From the NCBI RefSeq assembly GCF_002929745.1, contig NZ_PJIQ01000001.1, positions 360,850 through 424,849 of the forward strand: a DNA stretch of 64,000 nucleotides. Reading direction: 5' to 3'. The stretch's first letter is position 1. Every line of letters starts with the position of its first letter. Both the position numbers and the translations under genes were made by a program. The stretch is from Arthrobacter sp. B1805. Lineage in GTDB: Bacteria; Actinomycetota; Actinomycetes; Actinomycetales; Micrococcaceae. Below the pieces are notes generated by a model. It saw only the letters and a list, made by a program, of their open reading frames with translations. It was not told where the DNA came from and made no database searches. Below are positions 29,667 through 39,688 of the stretch, piece by piece.

Positions 29667-30968
29667 ATGAACAACCGAACCTGGATGTCACGCAGCCTTG
29701 CGGGCACCGCGGTCATGATGCTCGGCTTCACCCTTGCCGGATGCGGTGGCGGCGGCGGCGACGCGTCAAGCCGGCCCGAGAACGAACTGCACCTCGCCGT
29801 CTACGGGGATGCCAGCAACAAGGTCGAGCAGGCCATGGTGGACAAGTTCAACGAGACGTCCGACGTGAAGATCGTGCTCGACACGATTCCCGGCGCGGAC
29901 TACCAGACCAAGCTGCAGACCATCATCGACACCGATTCCGCTCCTGACATCTTCTTCAACTGGGGCGGGGGAAGCATCGCGAACTTCGTCGAGGCCGACC
30001 TGCTGCTGCCCCTCGACGACTTCATCGAGGAGGATGCGCAGCTCAAGGACGCATTCCTGCCGTCGGTCTTCGAGACCGCCGTCATCGACGACAAGAGCTA
30101 CGGCATTCCCATGCGCGGGACCCAGCCCGTCATGCTCTTCAACAACTCCGAGGTCCTCGAGCAGGCCGGTATCGACGCACCTCCCGCCACCTGGGACGAG
30201 CTCCTCGACGCCGTGGAGAAGCTCAAGGCCGCAGGTGTCACGCCGATCGCGCTCGGCGGCGCTGACCAGTGGCCGACCCAGATGTGGTTCCAGTACATGT
30301 TCGACCGCGTAGCCGGCGAAGGCCTGTTCCAGGCAGCACTCGACGGTGACACCGACGTGTGGGAGTCGGAGGAGAGCCGGAAGGCGCTCGGAATGCTGCG
30401 CGAACTCGTCGACGCAGGAGCCTTCGGCACCAACTTCGACTCCGTCAAGTTCACCGACGGAGGGTCACCCACACTGCTCTCCAGCGGCCGGGCCGGCTTC
30501 GAGCTCATGGGATCGTGGGCCTACGCGACCCACCTCGATGCCAACCCCGAGTTCGCCGAGAACGTGCTCGGCTACAGCGAGTTCCCCGCGATCGAGGGCG
30601 GAGAGGGCGATCCGGACAACCTCGCCGGCAACACGAACAACTTCTACTCCGTCCACAAGGACACCCGCTACCCCGAAGAGGCAGCCGAGTTCCTGAAGCT
30701 CATGTACTCGGACGAGTTCGTGCAGGAGCAGATCGCCATCGGCAACCTGCCCACCACCACCAACACCGAGCAGTTCCTCGACGAGGCCTCCAACCCGGAG
30801 TACGCGAAGTACCAGTTCGACCTCGTGAAGGAAGCACCCCACTTCCAGCTCTCCTGGGACCAGGCCTACCCGCCCGAGGCGACCGTGACCATCCACACCG
30901 CCGTTTCCCAGTTCTTCAGCGGCCAGATCGATGAAGACGGCTTCATCAAGGCCATGCAGAGCCTCTAG
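29667..30968 (+). CDS. ABC sugar-binding lipoprotein (BxlE-like)
   Basis: 433 residues. Lipoprotein signal peptide with LAGC (Cys 26), followed by a family 1 extracellular solute-binding fold (NELHLAVYGDASNKVEQAMV, IFFNWGGGSIANFVEADLL, GIPMRGTQPVMLF). It captures sugars at the outer membrane face and delivers them to the two permeases encoded next. The neighbouring GH3, xylA/xylB and xylanases point to xylobiose or longer xylo-oligosaccharides, by analogy with Streptomyces BxlE. The specificity is inferred from context. Confidence 0.93.
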   Translation: MNNRTWMSRSLAGTAVMMLGFTLAGCGGGGGDASSRPENELHLAVYGDASNKVEQAMVDKFNETSDVKIVLDTIPGADYQTKLQTIIDTDSAPDIFFNWGGGSIANFVEADLLLPLDDFIEEDAQLKDAFLPSVFETAVIDDKSYGIPMRGTQPVMLFNNSEVLEQAGIDAPPATWDELLDAVEKLKAAGVTPIALGGADQWPTQMWFQYMFDRVAGEGLFQAALDGDTDVWESEESRKALGMLRELVDAGAFGTNFDSVKFTDGGSPTLLSSGRAGFELMGSWAYATHLDANPEFAENVLGYSEFPAIEGGEGDPDNLAGNTNNFYSVHKDTRYPEEAAEFLKLMYSDEFVQEQIAIGNLPTTTNTEQFLDEASNPEYAKYQFDLVKEAPHFQLSWDQAYPPEATVTIHTAVSQFFSGQIDEDGFIKAMQSL

Positions 30969-30976
30969 GACATCCC

Positions 30977-31924
30977 ATGACAACGCTTGCCACCCGCAAG
31001 CGTCCAGCACCGGGCGGCTCCCCCCAGAGCCGCCCGGCCCGCTCGGGCGCTTCGTCCGTGGGCCGCCCTGGCTTCGCCTGGGCCCTGCCCGCCACCATCT
31101 TCTTCGCACTGTTCGCCCTGGTTCCGCTCGCGGCGGTCGCCGTCCTGTCCTTCACCTCATGGAGCGGCCTCGGTGATCCGAAGTTCGTGGGGCTCGAGAA
31201 CTGGGAGACCCTGATCGCCGACCCGGTGATGCTCAAGAGCCTGTGGCTCAGCCTCCTGTTCATCGTCCTCGGCGTGGTCACGCAGACACCCTTGAGCATC
31301 CTGCTGGGCGTATGGGCGGCGGGCAACCAGCGCAACCGCGCGGTACTCAGCGCCATCTACTTCATTCCCCTGCTGCTGTCCTCGGCGGCGATCTCCGTCC
31401 TCTGGCGGGCGCTGCTGGACCCCAACTTCGGTATCCCGGGGCAGTTGTCGTGGCTCTTCGGGGACGGCAACCTGCTGGGCACCCAGAGCGGCGCGATCGG
31501 CGTCCTGATCTTCGTGGGGATGTGGCAGTTCACGCCCTTCCACACCCTGATCTACCAGGGCGCCGCGAAGGGAATCCCGACCGTCCTGTACCAGGCGGCA
31601 GCGATCGACGGCGCGGGCATGATGCGCCAGTTCTTCTCCATCACGCTTCCGCAGCTGCGGAACACGGCCATCACGTCGATCATCCTCATGGTGGTCGGCG
31701 GCCTGACGACCTTCGAGACGGTGCTGATCCTGACCAACGGCGGACCCGGCACCGACACCACCATCACTGCCTTCTACATGTACCAGGAGGCGTTCCAGAG
31801 CTTCGACTTCGGTGTCGGTAGCGCGATCGCCCTGGTGCTCGTCGTCGTCGCGACCGTGATCTCCCTCGTGGTGGTCAAGGTGTCCGGCTACGACAAGATG
31901 AACAGCTCCCTGGAAGGACTGTGA
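30977..31924 (+). CDS. ABC sugar permease 1 (BxlF-like)
   Basis: 315 residues, six predicted helices, with the binding-protein-dependent permease loop region (YQAAAIDGAGMMRQFFSITLP, an EAA-type loop) near residue 215. It forms the membrane channel with the next permease. Starts 8 bases after the binding protein. No ATPase gene is present in the locus; the family usually shares an MsiK/UgpC-like ATPase encoded elsewhere. Confidence 0.92.
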   Translation: MTTLATRKRPAPGGSPQSRPARSGASSVGRPGFAWALPATIFFALFALVPLAAVAVLSFTSWSGLGDPKFVGLENWETLIADPVMLKSLWLSLLFIVLGVVTQTPLSILLGVWAAGNQRNRAVLSAIYFIPLLLSSAAISVLWRALLDPNFGIPGQLSWLFGDGNLLGTQSGAIGVLIFVGMWQFTPFHTLIYQGAAKGIPTVLYQAAAIDGAGMMRQFFSITLPQLRNTAITSIILMVVGGLTTFETVLILTNGGPGTDTTITAFYMYQEAFQSFDFGVGSAIALVLVVVATVISLVVVKVSGYDKMNSSLEGL

Positions 31925-32742
31925 TGAAGACCCGCCCAAACTACTTCGCCGGCATCGGCTCGTTCCTGTGGCTGCTGATCGTCGCGATCCCGCTGTACGT
32001 GATGCTCTCCGGCACCTTCCAGACGCGCGAGGAATTCGGCGACAACGGCCCGCTGTCCTTCCCGACCAGCTTCACGCTGCAGAACTATGTGGACGCGATC
32101 ACGAGCGGTTTCGGCAGATACTTCCTCAACACCGTCGTGGTGACGGTCGGCGTCGTCGCCATCGTCCTGCTGCTCGTACCGCCGCTCAGCTACGCGATCG
32201 TGCGCAGCCAGAGCCGCGCGGCGTCGTTCGTGTTCCGGTTCTTCCTCCTGGGCCTCGCCATCCCGGCGCAGGCGGTGATCGTCCCGGTGTTCTACCTGAT
32301 CAACACGGTGGGGCTCTACGACAACCTGATCGGCGTCATCCTGCCCACCGCGGCCTTCGCGCTGCCGATCTGCACGCTGATCCTGAGCGGCACCATGCGT
32401 GACATCACCGGCGAGCTGTACGAGGCGATGGCCATGGACGGTGCTAGCCCGGCGCGTGCCTTCTTCCGGCTGGTCCTCCCGCTGTCCAAGGGCGGGATCT
32501 CCACGATCGCGGTCTTCTCCGCGCTCCAGGCCTGGAACGGTTTCCTCTTCCCGCTGATCCTCACCCAGTCCGAGAGCACCCGTGTGGTCACTCTCGGCCT
32601 CTTCAACTTCCAGACCCAGTACGGCATCAACATCCCCGGCCTGCTCGCCGCGGTCACGCTCTCGATGGTGCCCGTGCTGCTCGTCTACCTGTTTGCGCGC
32701 CGCGCACTTGTCCAGGGCCTCATGGGCGCTGGCGGAAAGTAA
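31924..32742 (+). CDS. ABC sugar permease 2 (BxlG-like)
   Basis: 272 residues with six predicted helices and the EAA loop EAMAMDGASPARAFFRLVLP. The ATG at 31924 is preferred over the GTG at 31921 because GGAAGGA ends about 6 nt before it. The start overlaps the previous stop by one base, indicating translational coupling. It pairs with the permease upstream. Confidence 0.92.
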   Translation: MKTRPNYFAGIGSFLWLLIVAIPLYVMLSGTFQTREEFGDNGPLSFPTSFTLQNYVDAITSGFGRYFLNTVVVTVGVVAIVLLLVPPLSYAIVRSQSRAASFVFRFFLLGLAIPAQAVIVPVFYLINTVGLYDNLIGVILPTAAFALPICTLILSGTMRDITGELYEAMAMDGASPARAFFRLVLPLSKGGISTIAVFSALQAWNGFLFPLILTQSESTRVVTLGLFNFQTQYGINIPGLLAAVTLSMVPVLLVYLFARRALVQGLMGAGGK

Positions 32743-32744
32743 CC

Positions 32745-35087
32745 ATGACTGAGACAACACTGAACGACGCCCCCTGGCGGGACACCGCTACCGCACCCGA
32801 GGAACGCGTCGAGGCGCTGATCGGGGCGATGACCCTGCGGGAGAAGGTGTCGCAGCTCGTCGGAGTGTGGGTCGGCGCCAACACCGAGGGCGGTGAGGTG
32901 GCCCCGCACCAGCACGAGATGAACGAGGCCGTGGATCTCGACGAGCTGCTGCCGCACGGGCTCGGCCAGCTCACGCGCCCCTTCGGCACCGCCCCGGTGG
33001 AGCCGGGTCTCGGCGCGCTGTCGCTGCAGCGCACGCAGGAGCGCATCGCGGCAGCCAACCGCTTCGGCATTCCTGCCCTCGTGCACGAGGAGTGCCTTGC
33101 CGGCTTCGCCGCGTGGAAGGCGACGGCGTACCCCGTGCCCCTGGCCTGGGGCGCCACCTTCAACCCCGACCTCGTCCGGACCATGTCCACCGCCATCGGC
33201 TCCGACCTCCGCTCCGTGGGCGTGCACCAGGGCCTTGCGCCCGTGCTGGACGTGGTGCGCGATGCTCGCTGGGGTCGCGTGGAGGAGACCATCGGCGAGG
33301 ATCCGTACCTCATCGGAACGATCGCGACGGCGTACGTGCAGGGACTCGAACAGGCCGGCATCGTCGCCACGCTCAAGCACTTCGTCGGTTATTCGGCGTC
33401 GAAGGCGGGCCGCAACCTCGCCCCGGTCTCCATCGGCGAGCGTGAGCGGGCGGACGTCCTCCTGCCTCCGTTCGAGATGGCTGTCCGCGAGTCCGGAGTA
33501 CGCTCGGTGATGCACGCCTACACGGACATCGACGGGGTTCCGACGGCGGCCGACGCCTCGCTCCTGACCTCGCTCCTCCGCGACACGTGGGGCTTCGACG
33601 GCACGGTCGTCGCCGACTACTTCGGCATCGCCTTCCTCAAGGAGCTCCACCGGGTCGCCGCGACGCTCGGAGAGGCAGCGGCCGCGGCCCTCACTGCCGG
33701 CGTCGACGTCGAGCTCCCTACCGTCCACACCTTCGGCGAGCACCTGATCGCCGAGATCGACGGCGGGAGGCTGGACGAGGGACTGGTCGACCGCGCCCTC
33801 CGCCGGGTCCTGCGGCAGAAACTCGACCTCGGGCTGCTGGATCCTGACTGGTCGCCCGTCCCGTCGGCCCTTCGCGGTAGCGGAGCGGGCGTGCCGTCGA
33901 TCGACCTCGATCCGCCGGGCAACCGTGCGATCGCGAGCGAGCTGGCCGAGCAGTCGATCGTCCTGGTCAGCAACAACGGCATCCTTCCCCTTTCGAAGGC
34001 TCCGAGGATCGCCCTGATCGGACCGAACGCCGATACCCACCGCGCCTTCCTGGGCTGCTACTCCTTCCCGGCGCACGTCGGCGAGCAGCATCCCGACGTC
34101 GCCATGGGGCTGACCATCCCGACGGTCGCGGACGCGCTCCAGCGTGAGTTCTCCGAGAGCGACATCACCATCGCGGCTGGCTGCACCGTCGACGGCACCG
34201 CGACCACGGGATTCGACGAAGCGCTCGCCGTCGCCGGCGGGTCCGACGTCGTCGTCGCCGTGCTGGGGGACCGGGCCGGACTCTTCGGGCGCGGTACGAG
34301 CGGTGAGGGGTGTGATGCGGAATCGCTGGCGCTGCCCGGCGTCCAGCAGCAGCTGCTCGACGCACTGATCGCGACCGGCAAGCCCGTCGTGGTCGTCCTG
34401 CTGACAGGTCGCCCGTACGCCCTCGGCTCCGCTGCCAGGGGTGCTGCCGCCGTCGTCCAGGGATTCTTCCCGGGGGAGGAGGGTGCAGCGGCCGTGGCCG
34501 GTGTGCTCAGCGGGCGGACCAACCCGAGCGGCCGGTTGCCCGTCAGCATTCCCGGGACACCGGGTGCCCAGCCGTCCACCTACCTTGCCGCGCCGCTGGC
34601 ACAGTCGAGCGGCGTGTCCAACATCGATCCGACGGCGGCCTTCGCCTTCGGGCACGGCCTCAGCTACACCCGGTTCACGTGGCACGATGCCGGGTCGACG
34701 GCGGACACCGCCGCGACCGACGGCGAGGTTACGGTCACGATGACGGTGACCAACGAGGGCGAGCGCGACGGCGTCGAGGTGGTCCAGCTCTACCTGCACG
34801 ATCCGGTGGCGTCGGTCGTCCGGCCCGTGCAGCGGCTCATCGGCTATGCCCGGGTGGAACTGGCGGCTGGAGCGTCGGCGCGCGTCGCCTTCACCGTCCC
34901 TGCGGATGTCACGTCCTTCACGGGTCGCGACGGGGCGAGGATCGTCGAGCCGGGGGCGCTCGAGCTGCGGCTGGGAGCGTCGAGCAGTGACATCCGCGCA
35001 GCCCTGCCCCTCGACCTGACGGGTACGGTGCGGACCGTGGACCACACCCGCCGGTTGCACTGCGACGTGCGGGTGAGCGCCGTCTGA
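32745..35087 (+). CDS. GH3 beta-glycosidase, probably beta-xylosidase (BxlA-like)
   Basis: 780 residues, no signal peptide, so cytoplasmic. GH3 (beta/alpha)8 domain with substrate-recognition KHF (ATLKHFVGYSASKAGRN) and the nucleophile Asp near residue 291 in VVADYFG, then the alpha/beta domain and a C-terminal fibronectin III-like domain (DGEVTVTMTVTNEGERDG). It probably releases xylose from imported xylo-oligosaccharides; some GH3 proteins of this group also act on beta-glucosides. Starts 2 bases after the permease, as the last gene of the importer operon. Ends before a hairpin terminator. Confidence 0.9.
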   Translation: MTETTLNDAPWRDTATAPEERVEALIGAMTLREKVSQLVGVWVGANTEGGEVAPHQHEMNEAVDLDELLPHGLGQLTRPFGTAPVEPGLGALSLQRTQERIAAANRFGIPALVHEECLAGFAAWKATAYPVPLAWGATFNPDLVRTMSTAIGSDLRSVGVHQGLAPVLDVVRDARWGRVEETIGEDPYLIGTIATAYVQGLEQAGIVATLKHFVGYSASKAGRNLAPVSIGERERADVLLPPFEMAVRESGVRSVMHAYTDIDGVPTAADASLLTSLLRDTWGFDGTVVADYFGIAFLKELHRVAATLGEAAAAALTAGVDVELPTVHTFGEHLIAEIDGGRLDEGLVDRALRRVLRQKLDLGLLDPDWSPVPSALRGSGAGVPSIDLDPPGNRAIASELAEQSIVLVSNNGILPLSKAPRIALIGPNADTHRAFLGCYSFPAHVGEQHPDVAMGLTIPTVADALQREFSESDITIAAGCTVDGTATTGFDEALAVAGGSDVVVAVLGDRAGLFGRGTSGEGCDAESLALPGVQQQLLDALIATGKPVVVVLLTGRPYALGSAARGAAAVVQGFFPGEEGAAAVAGVLSGRTNPSGRLPVSIPGTPGAQPSTYLAAPLAQSSGVSNIDPTAAFAFGHGLSYTRFTWHDAGSTADTAATDGEVTVTMTVTNEGERDGVEVVQLYLHDPVASVVRPVQRLIGYARVELAAGASARVAFTVPADVTSFTGRDGARIVEPGALELRLGASSSDIRAALPLDLTGTVRTVDHTRRLHCDVRVSAV

Positions 35088-35151
35088 CGCCGGGCCACGG
35101 GCAGCCCTGGCATCAGCCCGGACGGGCGGCGGACCCACCGTACGCCTGTTC

Positions 35152-35200
35152 TCCCCGCGACATGTCGATGATGCTGCGCACCGTCGACACGTCGCGGGGA
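35152..35200 (+). terminator. Terminator of the importer-GH3 operon
   Basis: 10-bp stem TCCCCGCGAC (35152-35161) with GTCGCGGGGA (35191-35200); an inner TGTCGA/TCGACA pair adds to it. It is followed by GTTCATTTTT, giving a T-run. The T-run is also part of the PHO box. Confidence 0.75.
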
Positions 35201-35222
35201 GTTCATTTTTCGTTCATCGGGG
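35201..35222 (+). promoter_or_regulatory. Predicted PHO box upstream of phoD
   Basis: Two 11-nt direct-repeat units, GTTCATTTTTC and GTTCATCGGGG, in exact tandem. This is the known layout of Streptomyces PhoP sites (units near GTTCACC/GTTCATT). It lies 41 bases before the phoD start codon, so phoD is expected to be induced under phosphate limitation by PhoR-PhoP. Confidence 0.75.
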
Positions 35223-35262
35223 CAACAATCGGTGTCATGGTGCCGTGCCTAGCGTCGGAGCC

Positions 35263-36855
35263 ATGGACGCCATCAGCCGCAGAACACTCCTCGGCGCCGG
35301 CCTCGGTGCCGGTGCCATCATCGCCCTTCCGGGCGCTGCTTCCGCCAACGTCTCGACCGCTCAGGATTCCGGTCTCCGTACTGATCCGTTCACTCTCGGC
35401 GTCGCCTCGGGTGAGCCCTCACCCGACGGATTCGTCCTCTGGACGCGCCTCGCCGTCGATCCGCTCGCCGAGAACGGGCTGGGTGGCATGCCCACCCGTC
35501 CCGTCGTGGTGGCATGGGAGGTCGCGGAGGACGCCCGCATGGCGAGGATCGTCGCGCGCGGTGTGCGGCGGACGACCATCGACGAGGCGCATTCGGTGCA
35601 CGTGGAGGTGTCGGGCCTGAGGCCCGGACGCGAGTACTTCTACCGGTTCCGCGCCGGCCGCCACCTCAGCATGACCGGCAGGACGCTCACGAGCCCCGCG
35701 CCGCGTGAGACACCCGCAGCCCTGGCGATGGCCTTCGCCAGTTGCGCCCAGTACGAGCACGGTTATTTCACGGGCTACCGGCGCCTCGCCGAGGACCACC
35801 CCGACCTCGTCCTGCACCTGGGCGATTACCTGTACGAGTACCGTAAGGACAGCTACGTCATCGACGGAGGGAACCCGCGCGACCATGCGGGGCCGGAGAC
35901 GGTCAGCCTCGAGGGCTACCGGCAGCGTCACGCCCAGTACAAGTCCGACCCCGACCTGCAGGCGGCGCACGCGATCGCTCCCTGGCTCGTGGTGTGGGAC
36001 GACCACGAGGTGGACAACAACTGGGCCGATGACGTCCCCGAGAACGTGAACGCCGCGGAGCAGAACGACACGCTGGAGCGCTTCCGCCTGCGGCGTGCCG
36101 CAGCCTTCAAGGCCTACTACGAGAACATGCCGCTGCGCGCCTCGTCCGTGCCGACGGGCCCGGACATGAAGATCTACCGCACCCTGCAGTGGGGACAGCT
36201 CGCCAACTTCCACATGATGGACACGCGTCAATACCGCGACGACCAGCTTGCCGGCGACGGCTGGAAGAAGAACGTGGCGGAGCGGCTCGCGGAGAACCGC
36301 ACCATCACGGGAGACGAGCAGGAGAAGTGGCTGCTCGACGGGTTCAGGAGTTCAACGCAACAGTGGGACATCCTCGGGCAGCAGGTCTTCTTCGCCGAGC
36401 GGGACCGCGACCGAGCCCCCGAGGTCGATGACGTGTCCATGGATGGTTGGGACGGGTACGCGGCATCGCGACGCAGGATCACCCAGGGCTGGGTCGACGC
36501 CAACGTGCGCAACGCCGTGGTCCTCACGGGTGACGTGCACAGGAACTGGGCGAACGACGTGAAGGTGGACTACAAGGATCCCCAGTCACCGGCCGTCGGG
36601 ACCGAGCTCGTCTGCACGTCCGTAACCTCCACGGGCAACGGCAACGGCGCGACGAGCGATCCGGTGCAGGCATGGAATCCGCACCTGAAGTTCTACAACG
36701 ACCAGCGCGGCTACGTGAACACCCGCATCACCAAGGACTCGATGGCGGTCGATTTCCGGGTTCTCGACTACGTGACGACGCCGGGATCGCCGATCGGCAC
36801 GAAGGCGTCCTTCCGCATCGACGACGGCGTCGCCGGGCTGCAGGCGGCCGGCTGA
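35263..36855 (+). CDS. phoD: PhoD-like alkaline phosphatase/phosphodiesterase
   Basis: 530 residues. Tat signal peptide with the twin arginine SRRTLLGAG, then an N-terminal beta-domain (about 35-145) and the PhoD metallophosphatase domain. Conserved metal-ligand regions include DDHEVDNNWAD and TGDVHRN. PhoD enzymes are secreted by Tat and release phosphate from phosphodi- and mono-esters. The PHO box upstream fits. It has no obvious tie to xylan use, and is an insertion in that locus by position. Start ATG 35263; a longer frame exists but would break the Tat signal. Confidence 0.93.
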   Translation: MDAISRRTLLGAGLGAGAIIALPGAASANVSTAQDSGLRTDPFTLGVASGEPSPDGFVLWTRLAVDPLAENGLGGMPTRPVVVAWEVAEDARMARIVARGVRRTTIDEAHSVHVEVSGLRPGREYFYRFRAGRHLSMTGRTLTSPAPRETPAALAMAFASCAQYEHGYFTGYRRLAEDHPDLVLHLGDYLYEYRKDSYVIDGGNPRDHAGPETVSLEGYRQRHAQYKSDPDLQAAHAIAPWLVVWDDHEVDNNWADDVPENVNAAEQNDTLERFRLRRAAAFKAYYENMPLRASSVPTGPDMKIYRTLQWGQLANFHMMDTRQYRDDQLAGDGWKKNVAERLAENRTITGDEQEKWLLDGFRSSTQQWDILGQQVFFAERDRDRAPEVDDVSMDGWDGYAASRRRITQGWVDANVRNAVVLTGDVHRNWANDVKVDYKDPQSPAVGTELVCTSVTSTGNGNGATSDPVQAWNPHLKFYNDQRGYVNTRITKDSMAVDFRVLDYVTTPGSPIGTKASFRIDDGVAGLQAAG

Positions 36856-36897
36856 CCCGACGCCCGACCGGCCCCGACACGACGGCAGCCTGCCGGA

Positions 36898-36944
36898 ACG
36901 AGAAAGGAGGCGCCACTCCACGAGGGGCGGCGCCTCCTTCTCGT
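36898..36944. terminator. Bidirectional terminator between phoD and xylB
   Basis: A 16-bp stem with one bulged A: ACGAGAAAGGAGGCGCC (36898-36914) with GGCGCCTCCTTCTCGT (36929-36944). It separates the convergent phoD and xylB genes. Confidence 0.8.
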
Positions 36945-36958
36945 CGCGATCCGCGACC

Positions 36959-38443
36959 CTAGAAGGTCACCGATCGTGCCGCAGCGTGGTACTGCTCCCG
37001 GATGATCGGCCGATGGTCGACGGGGCGGTCATCCGCGGCCTCCACCCGCCACTGCGGCCGGGACCTCGTGAGTGCCCACGCGGCCTGCACGGCAGCGCCC
37101 CGTGCGACGTACTCGCCGGGAGCGGGAACGCGGACGGGGAGGTCGAACACCTGCGCGGCGACCTCCTGCACGGCCTTGTTCTGCGCCGCCCCGCCGATCA
37201 GCAGCAGATGGCGCGGGAGGACCCCGGTAGCCCGCACGGCATCGAGGGCATCCGCGAGCCCGCACAGCATCCCCTCGATCGCGGCCCGGGCGACGTTCTC
37301 CCGGGTGGTCGAGGCGATGCTCAGGTTGTGGAAGCTCGCCTTCGCCGTCGGGAGATTGGGGGTGCGCTCGCCCTCGAAGTAGGGCAGCAGGACCACGCCG
37401 CCGGATCCAGGAGCGGCAGCCAGGGCCAGGGCCGCGAAACCGGCATGGTCCACGCCCAGGATCCCCGACACCGAGGACAGCACGCGAGCCGCGTTGAGGG
37501 TTGCCACGAGGGGCAGGAACAGTCCGCTGGCGTCGGCGAACCCCGCCACCGCGCCGGACGGGTCGGCTACGACATCCGCGGCGACCGCGAAGACGGTACC
37601 GCTGGTCCCGAGGGACACGACGACGTCGCCCTCCTCCGCGCCCAGCCCCAGCGCAGCACCCGCGTTGTCGCCTGCGCCTGGCGCGAGGACGATCCGCCGG
37701 TCTGCCGAAGCAAGGTACGAGGCATGCACGGTGCCGGCGGAGGCGTCCGCCTGCAGGACGCGGGGGAGAACCACCGCGTCCTTGCCCTTGTCCTTGTGCG
37801 CGTCGCTCTGCGCCTCGCGCGCAGGGCGCCCGAGGATCCGCTCGAACAGCTCGAGGTCGTAGCCATCCGTCGCGGGGTTCCAGTAGCCGGTACCACTCGC
37901 ATCCGAGCGGTCGGTGACGAGTTCCTCCAGCACAGGGCCGAGCGGCGATTCGCCCTCGGGGCCGAAGCCTCTCAGCCGCCACGTCAGCCAGTCGTGGGGG
38001 AGCGCGACGGCGGCGATCGCCGCCGCGATCCCGGGTTCGGCATCGCGCACCCACCGCACCTTGGTGCCGGTGAACGACGCCACGGGAACAAGACCGGTGC
38101 GAGCGACGAGTTCATCGGCACCTAACTCGCCGATGAGGTCCCGCGCAGCGTCCGCTGACCGGGTGTCGTTCCACAGCAGCGCGTCACGGAGGACCCTGCC
38201 GTCGGAGCCCAGCAGCACCATTCCATGCTGCTGTCCCGCGATGGAGAGGGCGTCGACGTCATCCCCTAGTCCGTCGGCGCCGTCCAGTGCGGACAGCAGG
38301 GCCTGCCACCACGCCGCGGGGTCCACCTCCGTGCCCTCCGGGTGGAGGGCACGGCCGCTGCGGACCTCGGCGCCGGACAGGGTGTCGACGACGACGACCT
38401 TGCAGCTCTGCGTCGACGAATCGACTCCGGCAACGACGGCCAT
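36959..38443 (-). CDS. xylB: Xylulokinase
   Basis: 494 residues. FGGY-family kinase: the N-terminal phosphate-1 motif DSSTQSCK, the substrate loop IAGQQHGMV, and a C-terminal nucleotide domain (LLIGGAAQNKAVQEVAAQVF, GEYVARGAAVQAAW). It phosphorylates D-xylulose to xylulose 5-phosphate for the pentose phosphate pathway. ATG at 38443 lies 3 bases after the xylA stop, so the two form an operon with xylA first. Confidence 0.95.
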   Translation of the reverse strand: MAVVAGVDSSTQSCKVVVVDTLSGAEVRSGRALHPEGTEVDPAAWWQALLSALDGADGLGDDVDALSIAGQQHGMVLLGSDGRVLRDALLWNDTRSADAARDLIGELGADELVARTGLVPVASFTGTKVRWVRDAEPGIAAAIAAVALPHDWLTWRLRGFGPEGESPLGPVLEELVTDRSDASGTGYWNPATDGYDLELFERILGRPAREAQSDAHKDKGKDAVVLPRVLQADASAGTVHASYLASADRRIVLAPGAGDNAGAALGLGAEEGDVVVSLGTSGTVFAVAADVVADPSGAVAGFADASGLFLPLVATLNAARVLSSVSGILGVDHAGFAALALAAAPGSGGVVLLPYFEGERTPNLPTAKASFHNLSIASTTRENVARAAIEGMLCGLADALDAVRATGVLPRHLLLIGGAAQNKAVQEVAAQVFDLPVRVPAPGEYVARGAAVQAAWALTRSRPQWRVEAADDRPVDHRPIIREQYHAAARSVTF

Positions 38444-38446
38444 GGG

Positions 38447-39637
38447 TCAGCGGGCCCCGAGCAGGTGCTCGATGAAGAGCTGCTGGAGCTTCACGAAACC
38501 GAAGCCCTTGCCGTTGAAGTAGGCGTCGGTGTCGAACTCCTCGTAGGAGGCGCGGTCGGCACGCAGTGCCTCGTAGCCCTCGCCCTCGTTCAGGGTCGGC
38601 TCATTGATCTCGGATACGCGTGATGCGGCGAGTGCGGCCTGGACCTCGGGGTCGGCGCGGAATGCTGCGGCACGTTCCTTGAGCAGCAGGTAGGTCTGCA
38701 TGTTCGCTGCAGCCGAGTCCCAGACGCCGTCCATGTCCTCGGTGCGGCTCGGCTTGTAGTCGAAGTGGCGCGGGCCGTCGTAGGACGGGCCGCCGGCGGG
38801 GCCGCCGTTCTCGAGCAGGTCCACGAGCGAGAAAGCGTTCTGCAGGTCGCCGTGTCCGAAGACGAGGTCCTGGTCGAACTTGATGCTGCGCTGGCCGTTG
38901 AGGTCGATGTGGAACAGCTTGCCCTGGTACAGGGCCTGCGCGATGCCGTGCGTGAAGTTCAGCCCGGCCATCTGCTCGTGGCCGGTCTCGGGGTTGATGC
39001 CCACGAGCTCGGGACGTTCCAGCGTCTCGATGAAGGCCATCGCGTGCCCGAGGGTGGGCAGCAGGATGTCGCCGCGTGGTTCGTTGGGCTTGGGTTCGAT
39101 CGCGAAGCGGATGTCGTAACCCTTGTCGGTGACGTAGTCGCCGAGCAGGTTGACGGCCTCGCGGTAACGCTCCAGTGCGCCGCGGATGTCCTTGGCGGCG
39201 TCGTACTCGCTGCCTTCGCGGCCGCCCCACATGACGAACGTCTTGGCGCCGAGCTCTGCCGCGAGGTCGATGTTGTCGAGGACCTTGCGGAGGGCGAAGC
39301 GGCGGACGCCGCGATCGTTGCTCGTGAAGCCGCCATCCTTGAAGACCGGGTGGCTGAAGAGGTTCGTCGTGACCATGGGAACGATCAGTCCGGTCGACTC
39401 CAGGGCGCCCTTGAGCCGGTCGATCTGCGCCTGGCGCTCGGTGGCGCTCGAACCGAAGGGGAAGAGGTCGTCGTCGTGGAAGGTGATTCCGTAGGCACCG
39501 AGGTCGCTGAGGCGGTTGACCGCTTCGACGACGTCGAGCGGCGCTCGGGTTGCGGAACCGAACTGGTCCTGGGCTTCCCAGCCCACCGTCCAGAGGCCGA
39601 AGGAGAATTTGTCGTCGCGGGTGGGCTCGATCGCCAT
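38447..39637 (-). CDS. xylA: Xylose isomerase
   Basis: 396 residues. Converts D-xylose to D-xylulose. The TIM-barrel active-site segments are typical of actinobacterial class I enzymes ([72 protein letters not shown] split by helices). Metal ligands include the Glu of IEPKPNEP and the Asp of DLNGQ. ATG at 39637 follows CTGGAG by 7 nt. Promoter and a clear operator lie upstream. It begins the xylA-xylB operon. Confidence 0.97.
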   Translation of the reverse strand: MAIEPTRDDKFSFGLWTVGWEAQDQFGSATRAPLDVVEAVNRLSDLGAYGITFHDDDLFPFGSSATERQAQIDRLKGALESTGLIVPMVTTNLFSHPVFKDGGFTSNDRGVRRFALRKVLDNIDLAAELGAKTFVMWGGREGSEYDAAKDIRGALERYREAVNLLGDYVTDKGYDIRFAIEPKPNEPRGDILLPTLGHAMAFIETLERPELVGINPETGHEQMAGLNFTHGIAQALYQGKLFHIDLNGQRSIKFDQDLVFGHGDLQNAFSLVDLLENGGPAGGPSYDGPRHFDYKPSRTEDMDGVWDSAAANMQTYLLLKERAAAFRADPEVQAALAASRVSEINEPTLNEGEGYEALRADRASYEEFDTDAYFNGKGFGFVKLQQLFIEHLLGAR

Positions 39638-39659
39638 TGAGTGCTCCAGGGGTGTGTGA

Positions 39660-39688
39660 CCAATATGTTGTCCTAATAAACATATTGG
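39660..39688. promoter_or_regulatory. Operator on the xylA promoter
   Basis: Perfect 10-9-10 inverted repeat CCAATATGTT-N9-AACATATTGG. It overlaps the predicted -10 box. The ROK regulator at the edge of the locus and the LacI gene next door are both candidates; the long spacing and AT-rich arms favour a ROK-type (XylR-like) site. Confidence 0.85.
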
